From NCBI GenBank assembly GCA_905221605.1, contig CAJNDS010000267.1:1-64000 (forward strand): a stretch of 64,000 nt of DNA. The letters are read 5' to 3'. Shown here one piece after another: positions 30,559-42,116 of this stretch; positions within the stretch are counted from its first letter, which is position 1, and each line of letters starts with the position of its first letter. The position numbers and the translations under genes are program-made. The stretch is from Symbiodinium natans (taxonomy: Eukaryota; Sar; Dinophyceae; Suessiales; Symbiodiniaceae). Under the pieces are notes generated by a model. That model saw only the letters and a list, made by a program, of their open reading frames with translations. It was not told where the DNA came from and did no database searches.

Positions 30559-31141
30559 CATGGATGCCACAGCCTTGCGGCTTCTGCGCCAACTCCTGGC
30601 ACCTGATGCCACCGCCCAGCATTCAGAGGAGCATGACAAGGCTGGGTGGAGCATTTGAGGTCCGGGATACAATTTGCAGGTTGTACATGAGTGTGCAACA
30701 TGTTCTCGCACGTGGGCTGTTGCTGCCATCCTCGACAGGCGACAGCCCAACTTTAGAAAATCTCTTTCTGTTTCCGAGCACCAAAGTCACTCAAGTACAC
30801 GACCTGGATGCTGTGTAGCAATCTCAATCTGTGTGATCAGAATGCAACCTGTTGAGGTGCCCCACGACGTGATGGCTGCTTCCCGGCTTTGGTTGGTGAT
30901 GGGCATTTTTGACAAAAAAGCACAAGCCCTGATCCTTCGGAACAGTGAAGCCCGACCCCGAAAGCACCCGACTCGCAGAAGAAGCGCAACAATGCTTTGG
31001 AAGCATGAGCTTTGCCGATGTGTACCGTAGTACTGCACGATATACTTCTGCAGCATCGCACGTTTGTGCGCCAGGCGGGCTCGCTGACCTCTACCGCGAG
31101 TTTCGAAGGGTTGCAGCAGCACCTGACCTCGTCCAGGTCTG
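30559..31141 (+). pseudogene. Unidentified host gene remnant, exons 1-2 (copy B)
   Basis: Exon-like block 1 begins at ATG 30,559 (MDATALRLLRQLLAPDATAQ). Block 2 (about 30,970-31,141) reads TRLAEEAQQCFGSMSFADVY, then APGGLADLYREFRRV. The 300-base stretch between them differs from copy A in length and sequence. This supports two exons and an intron, though splice sites are not fixed. Confidence 0.4.
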
Positions 31142-31208
31142 AGAAAAGGTTCCATCATCATGCGGCTGTGGTGGAATCTTCATTGTTCTTTGCAGCGCGA
31201 GCAAGCAC

Positions 31209-31370
31209 ATGTGTGACTGGCCCAGGCTGGACAGTTTGCTGCACAACGTCTACGAGCGACAAGACCAGTCATCTGTTGCCATTGCTGCACGCATGGCGAG
31301 CCTGGAGCGACAGATAGGCAAGCTGCATGGTCGGACTCTTGCCAGCATCAGGCGCAATCACGAGAGCTGA
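31209..31370 (+). other. Coiled-coil-like terminal exon (copy B, intact)
   Basis: Reads MCDWPRLDSLLHNVYERQDQ, SSVAIAARMASLERQIGKLH, then a stop at 31,368-31,370. A TTTGCAG acceptor-like site lies just upstream at ~31,193. Copy A has a TGA where this copy has CGA at 31,308-31,310. Confidence 0.4.
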
Positions 31371-31799
31371 CAGCTAATTCGTCGAGAGCTTGGGGAAGGT
31401 CTTAGTCTTAGTTCTTGGAAGTTTTTAATGAGAACTCAGGGATTAAGGAACCACCCCCTTCCTTCCGGCTTGAAACCACAACAGAGTGCATCACTACATG
31501 AGTTTGGGGGGTAGGTGCCACACCCTTCAGGAGATTCAACCTGTTGACCTCGTCCCCCGCTCGTTCGATCGTACTTCCTCTACTGTGGTCGTCAGTTTTG
31601 CAGCTTGCAGTGGTGCCATTCATCGCTGTGAGGCTGCAGTCGTTCAGTTGGTTGCTTTTGTCCCGGGAACGCATTTGCGCAAGCTGGAAACCTCAGTGCG
31701 GCCGTGCCCACACTTCTAAGCTTTTCTCAGGGTGCCTTGCTGTCCACGCGGTCTTGCCACTTCCTTGCTCCCCCCTTTCTCTTGGCGACTCTTGAAAAG

Positions 31800-32042
31800 C
31801 GCGAAGCAATAGGGGATTTGGCAGACCATTGGCCAGAATCATGTGGCAGTGTGTTCCGAACGACCCAGGTATGTCAAAGGTGCGAAGACGCGGAGCAAGG
31901 TGATGAGAAAGCGCTTTCCCACATCTTCCGCAAGTTCAGAAACTGCCCGGAAGAAGCCGAAGGTCCAGGAGACGCTGCCTCCAATGCCGCTGCTCCGCAT
32001 ATCAGAATGGCAGCCTGGCACATGCACCCTCGTCAGCAGTAG
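31800..32042 (+). other. Copy B of the exon-like block at 7300-7535
   Basis: The frame ending at TAG 32,040-32,042 reads NHWPESCGSVFRTTQVCQRC and FRKFRNCPEEAEGP. No family was recognised. Confidence 0.3.
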
Positions 32043-32500
32043 GCACTAGTAGGCACTTGGTTGGGGGCATGCCGTGACGTGGAAAGCTAGCCAGCTCCAT
32101 GTCAAACCGAGCTGCGATAGAAGATCGCTGTCGTGGAACGAGGTGCATTGAACGAGACGACCCAGCGCAGCGGAACCTCGACTGCTCGTTGTTATCGTTG
32201 TTACGAGTGTGTGTTCTGTGGGTGATGTCCAAGCGCAAGATCAAGCCACACCCAGAGCAACTGCTCCTCTTTTAGATGCGTTTAACGCCCCGTCAGGTCT
32301 GACTCCTGAAAGGTTCCCACCCCCGCTGTTGGGCAAGGCCTCTGAGAATTGTCAGACATTGCGAGGGCTCAGATCCACAATCCCAAATCCTATCAGTCCC
32401 AGTGGCAAGACCCAAAACGCCTGTCACTGAGAACTGGGCAGAAGTAGAAGAGGAGGACTCTGTCAGACCGAGGCCGGCTGGAAGCTGCGCTTACTTTCGC

Positions 32501-32984
32501 ATGGATGCGGAGGACGAGGAGAGTGACCATGAGCCGCTGCTGGGCTCTGCTCTGCTCTCTGTTTTTTTTTTCCTCTCTCTCTCTCTCTTTTCTTCTCTCC
32601 CTTGGCGATGCTATGTCCTTGAAAGTCCGAAAGTCCAAACACCTTCGGGACATGGCTGTGACTGTGCCACTCTCACTCACACCTCACTTATTGTTGAGCG
32701 TTCAAGTTGCTGCGTTCCTGTGCAATGCTGCGTTGATGAATGTTGATGATGGGCAAACGCAAGAAGCCTGCCGCGCAAGGGGTGAGTTAAGGCTGGAGGC
32801 CGCGACACCGGCAACCAGCGACGCCTCGACGGCTGCGTCGCCGAGCGACCTGGGCACTCTGGCGGATGACATGAGCAAGCAGCCTGGCAAAGAACTTGAT
32901 CTTTCGGGGATTGAAACCTGGCACCTGATGTGCAAGTCTGTAAAAGCCCTCGAACGTGAAGTTTCCAAACTTCCTTCCCCATGA
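32501..32984 (+). CDS. Uninterrupted host exon region (empty site of the 4.6-kb insertion)
   Basis: ATG at 32,501 opens MDAEDEESDHEPLLGSALLS. After a pyrimidine tract at 32,570-32,604 (perhaps an intron tract), a second frame runs LEAATPATSDASTAASPSDL, then GTLADDMSKQPGKELDLSGI and ETWHLMCKSVKALEREVSKL to a stop at 32,984. This second frame crosses the exact place (near 32,840-32,849) where copy A holds 4.6 kb of foreign DNA. The gene structure is incomplete and no family was recognised; the C-terminal part is helical and charged. Confidence 0.45.
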
Positions 32985-33208
32985 TTTCAGAGGGGTTCTG
33001 GGAGTTGCCAGATGAAGCGTCTTTTGACCGCAATAATAGCATACCCTATTCGCCCGCTTCTCACCCGCAAAGAGACCCCCACGGAGGCATGCGGTTCCAG
33101 ACATCCCGGCCAGCTGGATGCAGCTTGGCCCAGCTTGAAGGGTTTCTTAGAGGGTTACACGGTTACCTTCGCCTTCGCTTCAGTTTCGAGCGCCATCTGT
33201 ACGTGTGA
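32981..33208 (+). other. Exon-like block matching 13,097-13,339
   Basis: Reads GFWELPDEASFDRNNSIPYS, then GGMRFQTSRPAGCSLAQLEG. It starts after CCCCATGATTTCAG, a possible acceptor. It is conserved with copy A for about 50 codons and then diverges. Confidence 0.35.
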
Positions 33209-33742
33209 GTCGCTGCGTCCAGGAATCGGGTTTGCCAGGGTTTTTACTTAGACCGGTTTTCACTTGTGCTGAGCCTGTGTTCTTACGGTTAAGCTCCGTA
33301 AGCCCTCGCAACTTTCTTCCCATAGTAACCATGTCTGCAGAAACGATGTGTTCGGCCATTCAGCGGCACACGGCAGATGCCGAACATGGAAAACTAGCCA
33401 CTTTGTGTTTCTGATGACCTCCAGTTTGCTGTTGGACTGGTTGGCTCTACACTGCCTGAAGCAAGGCGTTCAAATCAAAGGGGACACTTGTTCAGCGCAT
33501 TTCCAGCGACTCGCATCGAAGGGTTACTCTGAGGGTTGCACTGTTGCTTTCGCCCCGCCTTCGCCACCTTTGCTGCAATTTTGTGTGCAATCTGTAGGTG
33601 TGAGCCGGAAAGCGGCAACAGGTCCCTGGGCTGCATCCAGGAATCGGGGTTGCCATGGTTTTGTGCAGGACTACTTTCACCCTTCCTGAGCCGGTGTTCC
33701 TATGGTTAAGTTCCGTACGCTCTCGTAAAGCCTTAAGATCCG
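33150..33742 (+). repeat. Diverged tandem duplication, two ~200-base units
   Basis: Units at about 33,150-33,325 and 33,530-33,742 share blocks such as GTGTGAG, CCAGGAATCGGG, GTTAAG(C/T)TCCGTA and CTCTCG/CCTCGC. Spacing is about 380 bases. No gene is supported. Confidence 0.6.
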
Positions 33743-34065
33743 AAAGCCGGGCCAGTTTCGCACCTCAGGTCCCTGTTCTTCGATGTCTGCCATGGCTCGC
33801 CATTTTTGCAGCTTGGCCCCTTCATGTCTTGCGGAGTATGTCCGCGTGTCGCTGCGCAAAGGTGCTGCCCCCAATTGGCCGGTCAAATGTGAGAATGGGA
33901 AAGAATGGGTTTGCAGACCCTCTTTCTGCTTCATCGGGCTGTGTGTTTCTTTGGGCGACCTTTCCGACACTCCTTCGATTTCCCTGCTCTCTGTTCTGAG
34001 GCAGGGTGTGCTGGACTTCCTTCGCGTGCCTCGGTTGGAAAGACGAGTGATGAGCCCAGTGGTCG

Positions 34066-34195
34066 AGAGCGAGAGAGAGAGAGAGAGAGAGAGAGAGTGA
34101 TATGCGCTGCAAGCAAGCAAGCAAGAGACGGAGAGAGAGGGGAGAGGGGAGAGGGGGGGGGGGGCGAGGGCGGAGAGAGGAGGAGAGGGAGCCAC
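34066..34195 (+). repeat. (GA)n and G-run purine tract
   Basis: GAGAGA repeats, AAGCAAGCAAGC and a 12-14-base G run. Repeat only. Confidence 0.85.
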
Positions 34196-34855
34196 TCTGA
34201 TGCAGGGCTTCTGTGCTCGATGCGAAACCATGTCTTTGACCTGCGGAGGTACTGGAGATCGTACGGTGGCGTGCGACGTCACGCCAGGCCAAGGAGCCCA
34301 AGGCAGGATAATCGGACCTAGGCGTAGCGCTGAGCTTGGCGCTTCTGCTTCTTGCAAGCAGAATGCAGCGTGAGATTTTGATGTCCGTCCTCATGCCACT
34401 TTAGCCAGGGAAACATGAAACGTCACAACAAGAGCGATAGTCCGATAGCTCCCGTACGAACGGCAGACCCCTGAAAGGCATGCTGCGTGCTAGTGATGCT
34501 AGTGGCTGCATGGTTTCGAGGCGTTGATGCTGCATCTTGAGGATTGGGGCAGCTTCAGCAGGCAGGGTAGTCGGGGCGAGACGGGAACGGGGCTTCAGGC
34601 ACCTACCTGCTGGCTGTAGGACTGCAATGGGAGAGTAACATCTCATCTTACGATGGAGTGGCCTCGGACGTGTAGTACCTGTAGTATGCAGCATTTGCCA
34701 TCGGTGCTGGCAAGCTATGCCTGAAGTTTTGTCTGCTTCCGGACGCCTGCGACTGTGTTTGCAGGCCGGCGTCAGTCCTGGACTTCTGCAAGATCCATGC
34801 TGGAATCGCGGACGCTTGCAGAGGTCTGCCAGAGACGTCTGAAGCTAGAGGGCAG

Positions 34856-35539
34856 GTGATTAAATCGCGATGCGATGGGAATCTGACGCTGGAGAAGGTC
34901 TTTCGCAGTTCCTCAGCTTCTATGGCAGTAAGACATTGTCACAGTTTCATGAGGGGGCCTCTTCGGTTCTTGGGTCTTGAGTCGGCACGGATCCAAGGCC
35001 AATGTTGGCTCTGCGAACAGACCTCAGCCAGGTGGGCGTGCTTTCCCGAGAGTGAAGTCAAGGAGATGACGCGCACAGTCATCCGGGAGCTGCTCCTGCA
35101 ATGCCATTGCGTCGACGATGTTGTGTTTTTGGGAGGTTTTGCCGTGCTAGATTGGATCGCGCCCTATGGCCGGCGCGATGTGCAGGAAGACATCGGGTTT
35201 GCGTTTTTGGGCGTGTTGAGTTCTTTGTTGCTCAGACCAAAAGAGTACTGGAGCAGAAAGCGCCGTCTCATGCGCAGTGTCGTGAAAATCTACCAGTCGC
35301 TGGGGGCAGCACAGCGGCAAGGGTGGGTGGCCGTGCTGGCAAGGCTGTTGAAGCAGGAAGATGAGAGAGAGAAGCAGGAGTTCATCATTTCCACAATTGA
35401 GATCTTCTATCTGGGAGACGCAGAGCCAAGAAAGACCTTTGCGCCAGCGGACACGGAGCTTGAGGAGATTCAGCACGACAGGTCAACGACAGCGGCTGTG
35501 CGAAGGGCACTCTCCGCCATGCGGTTCCCCGGTGCCTGA
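34856..35539 (+). CDS. Hypothetical ORF, 227 aa
   Basis: The best protein-like frame in this stretch; from about 35,060 it reads MTRTVIRELLLQCHCVDDVV, RDVQEDIGFAFLGVLSSLLL, RLMRSVVKIYQSLGAAQRQG and WVAVLARLLKQEDEREKQEF. The amphipathic helices in series suggest an alpha-helical (ARM/HEAT-like) fold, but no repeat unit can be defined. The stop is TGA at 35,537-35,539. The N-terminal 60 residues look less protein-like, so the true start may be an internal exon boundary. No family was recognised. Confidence 0.4.
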   Translation: MIKSRCDGNLTLEKVFRSSSASMAVRHCHSFMRGPLRFLGLESARIQGQCWLCEQTSARWACFPESEVKEMTRTVIRELLLQCHCVDDVVFLGGFAVLDWIAPYGRRDVQEDIGFAFLGVLSSLLLRPKEYWSRKRRLMRSVVKIYQSLGAAQRQGWVAVLARLLKQEDEREKQEFIISTIEIFYLGDAEPRKTFAPADTELEEIQHDRSTTAAVRRALSAMRFPGA

Positions 35540-36723
35540 GACGGACCAAACTACGCATGCTGCTCATCATGCAGCTCCGGCTATGAGCGCGCCTGGCTCG
35601 CCGAATGTAGCAGCCGCAGGAAGCCCAAGCGAGGCGAAGGCATGTCACAGCACCAAGATCCACAGGGAGCAGAAAGACCGGCCGTGGCTGCAAACGGGGA
35701 GACCGCCCCCGGCCGGACAGTGCGCAGGTTGCAGCTCTCCTGGCCGAGATCCAGCTCTTGCTTTGCGGTGTGCGTGAAGGGAGCCTGGAGGAGGCAAAGC
35801 ATCAAAGGGGGCTGTGGCACTTCTCCAGGATCTGCGCGATAAAAAAGATGTGTCGGGGCTGGGCTACTGTTTGCGCTGCCCGCACATGCGAAAAAGTCTT
35901 TACGCTGCAGAGTCCATTCAACGACTTTGCAAGAACAAAGGAAACGTTGAAGCCACAACCTACCAAAGCCTAAGGCACGACTCATCTCCCAAACACTTGC
36001 AGTTCAGCTGGCGAGTCAGCTGCACTGCATGCCCGGACGAAGCTCAAGTTACGACATTAGCAGCGCTGTACCCCCAAAACTGAAACTCCTCAGCCGCTTA
36101 CAGCTTCCTTTACCCCTGAAGTCCAATAATGGCTTCCAGTCCTGCCCCGTGTCTTTCTGCCCACTTGATCCAGCTGCAACGTTTAAATCCATGGAAGTCA
36201 CCGAAGTGGCCTGTAGAAAGTGGAGCGATTGTATCATCAGAGGGCGCCATGGAAAGCCAGAGCTCGGAGGCTTTTACAGATGCGCATGATGCGCACCTCG
36301 GCGGATATTTTGAGCTGAGGTGCTGGGATGAGGTCGATGGGTAGGGTTTCGGGCGTTGCCTGGGATCATGGAGTTCCGCAACATTTCACAACCACAGCAG
36401 AACCTAACTACTCTTGCAAACAACACACACGCAATCAATACCCCAACATCCCTCAAAAGAATCCGGAAGCCCTGGTCACCGTGAGGCGTCTTGCCTCTAG
36501 AAACTAAGCTGCTGGCAAAATCGAAAGACTGTGGCAATGGCAACACCTCCCTGGTGCTGCTACACAACCCTCAGTTCCAGATTCTGCTGCTTTGCGACTG
36601 CTTGTCACTCACTACCATGTTATACTCAACTACTATTTCGTACTCAACAGGCCAGGCCCAGAAACATGAAATCTAGAAGTCATTGCCCAAGGCCAGCTGC
36701 AGCCAGTGACTTCGCGGCACACA

Positions 36724-36916
36724 CTGTGTGTTGTGTGTTGTGTGTCGTGTGTCGTGTGTCGTGTGTGGTGTGTGGTGTGTGGTGTGTGGTGTGTGGTGTG
36801 TGGTGTGTTGTGTGTTGTGTGTTGTGTGTGTTGTGTGTGTTGTGTGTGTTGTGTGTGGTGTGTGTGTTGTGTGTGTTGTGTGTGTTGTGTGTGTTGTGTG
36901 TGTTGTGTGTGTTGTG
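36724..36916 (+). repeat. (TGTGTTG/TGTGTGG)n microsatellite
   Basis: Heptamers and octamers of GTGTGTT type over about 190 bases; long Cys/Val frames through it are not genes. Confidence 0.93.
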
Positions 36917-36989
36917 TCTCCCAACTCAGGCGTTTCGTATGCTGCCGGAGCCTGCCAAAGTATTCCAGCTGTTCGAAGGAAGGCCGGGA

Positions 36990-38550
36990 CTCGTTAGGGT
37001 TTAGGGTTGAAGTTTAGGCAGGAGACGAGCCCGGGCTGAAAAGGGTTTAGGGTTTAGGGTGCCTGCTTCAAAAAGGGTTTTGTGTGTTTTAATATTGAAA
37101 GAGAAGTAGACTTGCACAGGCACATGTCTACTTCCTAAAGGAACCTCCATGCATGTATTTAGCCTCGACAAGCCAAAAGCTTTCCACGAGCTGTGCCCAG
37201 CGTTTAGCGGGTTTGAGGCTTATTTGGTAGTGGAGTTGGTATCCTTTAACTTAACCTGTTGCAGATATGAAGTATGGTTTATATATGTTTATATTGCTGT
37301 TTTTGGTGAGTGTACATAAGGTTCCTTTCTAATATTGGTGAGTGTATATACCGGGTGTCCTTTTGGGGGTACAAAAAATATATACCCCATGGCATATGAT
37401 AATCTCTACACAGCGATTATGCCCTAAACTCTAAAACCCGAAAGAAGAGCCTTGAAGTGCGCCCTTCCGCCACCGGTTGAGCAGGCGCGGGCATCCCCCA
37501 AGCCTAGATTGAACCAGGGCCAAGGGTTCTTGAACCCTAAACCCTAACCCGTCAGCAACTGCTATGTCAGGCCAACAAGATCCTGGAGGCCGGCTGTAGG
37601 CTGCTGGCATGTTCAACTTCTGAACCCGAGATCTTAAGAAGTCAATGTTCATAGTCGACTACTAATATGATAGTGTGTTTTTTGTGGTGCTCTGTTCTGG
37701 AACTTCCAAAAAAATAGCTGTCGTGGCTGTCGTCGCTTTCAGAGCTCCCCTAAAGGCCTCCCCTTAAAAACCAAAAGCCTCCTAGACTAAAACGAGACGT
37801 AGATTCTCTTTTTAGGAGCGAGGGGCATGAGAGACTCCCTAAATCCTGGGAAGCTGAGTGCTGAACAACTGAGACAGAGGCAATGTCTCGGAAAATTCCA
37901 ACTCTAGGTTTAATAGATGAACGGATAAAGTACAACAACGCTGCAGAAACATCAAAAAAGCCTTCAGACTCCTGCACTGCAAGAGCACCGGTCCTGCGCT
38001 GAGACGAACTAAAATAGCATAGTTTTGTTCCGGTGGATTGCTTCCTCCGCAGACGCAGCCATCAAGTATGGCATGGCATAGTGACTTAGTGCCGCATGCG
38101 ACTGCAGTCATCTGCAGTCGGTACTGGGCAACTGCTACAGTATCATCTCCGAGCCCTTGCAACGCAAATGGGTAAACTATGGCAAGCTGAGTACACTGAG
38201 CCCTTCATACATGACCAGGAAAAAGTTTTGTCGCTCTTGACAATACAACGTCTATGGGGGACAGTGGGGTACGCCCTCAAGCAACCACAAGTCATGAAGC
38301 AGCAGTGCAAGCATGGCTCAGCGGTTTCAGATGGAGTAATTGTGCAGGCAGATCCACTGGTTTTCTGCTCAGCCGTTCGATAATCTTCAGTATTCATCAA
38401 TCTCTTCTTGACATCGCATTTAATTCCCATATCTGCCTCAGTTGCTGAGGCAAAGAACAAACTCTCAAGCATTCCTGCCCAGGCAAACAATATTGCTCCT
38501 ACCATCCAGGCTACAGACGTGGGTTTTGCAGTGGCTCTGTGAGTTATATA
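36990..38550. other. Telomere-like tracts; no supported gene
   Basis: TTTAGGG-like repeats at 36,998-37,060, and CCCTAAA-like at 37,420-37,440 and 37,530-37,560. The open frame at 38,096-38,383 has no defensible features. Confidence 0.5.
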
Positions 38551-38552
38551 AT

Positions 38553-38650
38553 GGGGTTTCTGAATTAGGGGTACCTTATTGGGGTCCTTGTTACAAGGGA
38601 ATCCTATTATTTGGGGGTCTATTTTAGGGGATCCCTATTTTCGTAAACCC
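38553..38650. mobile_element. ~98-bp MITE-like repeat, copy 3
   Basis: This copy is in the opposite orientation to copy 1. It begins GGGGTTTCTGAATTAGGGGT and ends ATCCCTATTTTCGTAAACCC, which pair as imperfect terminal inverted repeats. The core holds GGGGTCCTTGTTACAAGGG and ATTTGGGGGTCTATTTTAGG, matching the other copies. The surroundings are unrelated to copies 1 and 2, so it is an independent insertion. Confidence 0.65.
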
Positions 38651-39364
38651 CCAAGACACTCAAGACTCGAATCGAAGCTCCTTGGAGCAGAACATGGTGA
38701 TCGCATGTGATTCCATGGGGCAATGGAGCTGTGAGCAAGCGATGCCAGACAGTAGTGTACTGTGCGAGCCTCGCATACACAGGAAGTGCCTTCTGCCGAG
38801 CCAACTTCACAGATAACATGTATCACAAGCTAGGCTAAGGACCGCCGTAAGTCTGAAGAGTGACTTCGAGTGCAATGTGCTTGTCGCTGCAGCCAAGTCT
38901 CCTAGAAAAATGCAAAGATACCAGTTGTAGCTCATATCAATCTTAGCCCTTCTTGTTTCCGGACCAGCTTTGCATGCAGGCGGCGGAAGCACGTGGCCAG
39001 GTGGAGGCGACTGAGAAGGAACCAAACGGTAGTCACGGCAGTGAGCAGAGGATGAAGCCCTTTGGAGTGAGCAACGTGTTTGTGTTCATCACGAAAGCTG
39101 CAAAGCTCCGAAATCTCCGGTTCAGCTTCACTAGCGACACATCTTGCAAAACGTCCACACCACCTGTGCAGAACCTCGCACAGCACCAGGCTGAAGCCTC
39201 TGAAGTTGAAGTGGCGGAGGCCAGTGTGCCCCACTCCATTGGGGTGAAACGGGGGTAAGTGAGATGCATCCCCCGCCAGGGTTCCATCGAGGTCCATTGC
39301 AAAGTTGGGCGTAGGGTCAGGAAGGTCCAAACAACTCCAAATTAGAACACTTTCAGGCAGGTCC

Positions 39365-39955
39365 GCAGAGTCCACAGAGGGCTCCGAAGGTTTCGCAGCG
39401 ATAATCCAAAGGGAGCCCATTGTGGTTCGTAAGGCTTCGTAAGGGTTGCAGGGCGAGGGCAAGCGGACCAAGGGAGCGTTCGGTTGGTTCACAATGGGAA
39501 GTTCCTGGCTGGAAGTGTGTGGGGGTCAGCCTGAATCCGACGAGATCCTGCAAATGGCGGGGGGAGGAGGGGGGGGGGGCCCGGACCAAACACCAGTGCC
39601 GGTGGTGACGTTGCGTTTTTTTTTGGTTTTTGTTTTTCATTTTTTCCCCAAATGCCCCCAGAAGCCCTCAGTGGACTAGTATGCGCCCCGAAGATATCCG
39701 GCGAACACTTCGACTGAAGGTGTGGGACACAATACCAACACAGCCCAGAGTCCCGACGTGCCATGCTGATTGACCCCTGCCCGCCCATCCCACCCCCCCA
39801 AAAACCTAGGCTGCTGGTGGGGGCTTCCCATGAGATTTCAGGAGGCTTTCAGATCCTGAAACCTTCGGGTTCCGCACGGCCAGGATAGTCCACAAATCTT
39901 TCGGGTGATCTAGCAGTCGTAGCCGATGTCCCCTGCCCTAGAGAATTGATTGCGT
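39365..39955. repeat. Dispersed repeat R1, copy 1
   Basis: Shares GAAGTTCCTGGCTGGAA, GGGGGTCAGCCTGAATCCGA and, further on, TAGTCCACAAATCTTTCGGG and CTGCCCTAGAGAATT with 44,920-45,370. The first half also matches 41,795-42,050. The minus strand frame (39,492 down to 38,932) crosses it and is not accepted as a gene. Confidence 0.75.
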
Positions 39956-40019
39956 GGCCTCGCCAGATGTGCTGACATTTGCTGCGTGAAAGCTTTGCAG
40001 ATGCTGTTTCCCCAGCCTC

Positions 40020-40300
40020 TGCCATGGAAGCAGAGGTTGCCAAGGTCGTAAATGCAGCTGCCCCACGTTGACACTGCCATGCCATTTTCTTTCCCAGAAC
40101 CAGCAAGAGTTATGTGACGTCTCAGCACGGCTCCTGCAATGCACGCTTGTGTTTCCCATTGTTGCGCCATGTGGCAAAGATGTTGCATCGAAAGCCTTGC
40201 TTGCTGCTGCAAGTTGCAGGTGCCGGCTCCAGAGCCGCCCCCCGACGCATCGGCACCAGTCGAAGCATCTGTGTTCCAGGCCTGCTGCAGGTCGGCTTAA
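40020..40300 (+). repeat. Diverged single copy of the 398-base tandem unit
   Basis: Shares TCGTAAATGCAGCTGCCCCA, GCAATGCACGCTTGTGTTTC and GCTTGCTGCTGCAAGTTGCA with the array at 42,117-43,600. It seems to be an older, isolated relative. Confidence 0.75.
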
Positions 40301-40356
40301 ACACGGCGCAGCCTTTAGGGTTCTAGCGCCTTGGGGTTTGAGAATGGTCTTAAGAT

Positions 40357-40407
40357 ACACGTACACGTACACGTACACGTACACGTACACGTACACGTAC
40401 ACGTACA

Positions 40408-40470
<63 letters not shown>
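40357..40470 (+). repeat. (ACGTAC)n then (AC)n microsatellite
   Basis: About nine CGTACA hexamers followed by a 60-base CA run. Confidence 0.95.
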
Positions 40471-40473
<3 letters not shown>

Positions 40474-41794
40474 AGAAGCAACTCGAAGCGGCCAGGCCTG
40501 CGTAGCGGATCCCGACAGCCCATTTGCCACTTTGTCGGCAAGTCCTGTTTGCAGTGATCATAAAAGCCCGCCTTTTTTTTTTAGTGCTGTACAGCGCTGG
40601 AAATCGGCATCTGGCCTGAGCCCGTACATGGGAGTGGCTGTTTTCATATCTCGTGCGTAAGTACTCTTCCATATTTGGAGAAATAGAAGAACAGGCCCTC
40701 GAATCCTAGCCCTGAGTTCTTGGGGGTCTTCCGAGTTGCCGTTTTATTGGCAAGTGCACCGCTGGCGGCTCCAAGCATCGACGTTCATGTGTTGCGGCAA
40801 GCTTTTGGGGATTCACCGATTCGGAGGTTCCGGCAGATTTTTGTTGGCCGCTGGCATGTTAAACTGCTGAAACCTTATGGCCCTAAAACCCGAAAGGCTG
40901 GGCCGTATTTAAGGGGACCTGCAGCAGGCCTGGAACAAAGATGCCACGCCATTTGCCACTTTGTCGGCAAGTCCTGTTTGCAGTGGATCATAAAAGCCAG
41001 TCTTAATCGCGTTCTGGCCTGACTGTTTTCATAAGACCACGGTCGTACTGGCCTAAGCCCTGTGCGTGCACGTTCTGTACGTTCAATCGTGCTCGGACCT
41101 AGGGCTTGTGCGCTTTTCGTGACCTGGGCCCTTACTCTATGCTTACATGCTAGGGGCCCGGTTTCGCCAATTTGGGCCCTTCAGCCAGACCTAGGCCTTT
41201 GCTCTATGTCCACATGCTAGGGGCCCCATTCTCCCAACAAGGGACCTGGCCCCTGACTCGTGCTTGTTGGACTGTGTGGCCTGAGAGCGTAAGGTGCCGG
41301 GGCAGATCTGGGTGCAGCAGCAGGCCCGCGAGGTTGAGGGGCTAGGGCTGAGGCTTTCTACCTCAATCCCTAGAGCCTGAACCCTCAGGCCGAAGTTAAG
41401 CCCTCATACATATGCATGCACATCTACATCTAAATACATGGATATGTACACATTCATACATGTAGACACGCAGCTTGTCGTTTCTAGGGCCAGGACATGT
41501 TGGCACCGGAGGTATGTCAGGTACGGTTTGCCACACTTCTTAAGTCGTAGGACTTGGCGCAGAGGATCTGCAGGGTTGAGGTTACTGAGCAACCCGATCA
41601 CATCCCTCGGCGTGCAAAACCTGCAAAGCCCCAAGGGCCCTGTAGGCTTATGGAGTTGAGGGGTTCGAATTTCGGGTTTAGGATGGGGGCAGCTGCAGTT
41701 CAAGATCCTTACCTTTTGTCCCCTACCCTTCCAAAAACCTCCCCCCAAAAAGTTTCTTCTTGAGGTACAGGTGCAGTCAATGAAGAGCTGTATT

Positions 41795-42050
41795 GGGGGT
41801 ACATCGAGGGATAGGGGGTCCAGAGTCCACACAGGGTTCAGAAGGCTTCGCAGCGAAAATCCAAAGGGAGCCCATTGTGGCTCGCAAGGCTTCGTAAGGG
41901 TTGCAGGGTGAAGGCAAGCGGACCAAAGGAGCGTTCGGTTGGTTCAGAATGGGAAGTTCCTGGCTGGAAATGTGTGGGGGTCAGCCTGTATCCGACGAGA
42001 TCCTGCGGGGGGGTGACGTTTATTATTTTTCCCCAAATGCCGCCATGGGG
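41795..42050. repeat. Dispersed repeat R1, copy 2 (shorter)
   Basis: Matches 39,365-39,620 and 44,920-45,185, including GGGTACATCGAGGGATAGGG as in copy 3. Followed directly by the ~398-base tandem array. Confidence 0.75.
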
Positions 42051-42116
42051 TATATGTGTATGTGCCTGGCTCGTAAATGCAGCCGCCCCACCTTGACATT
42101 GCCACGGTATAGTAGG

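Larger units (their letters stand above)
25780..36500. repeat. Segmental duplication, copy B
   Basis: This is the same block as 1-17,250, in the same orientation, about 25.8 kb downstream. It lacks the three insertions of copy A and so serves as the empty-site reference for them. Its right part (34,700-36,450) pairs with 15,900-17,250 at lower similarity. Confidence 0.88.

Noticed and set aside
38932-39492. 186-codon minus strand ORF
   Set aside because: Crosses dispersed repeat R1; the frame is not kept in the other R1 copies.
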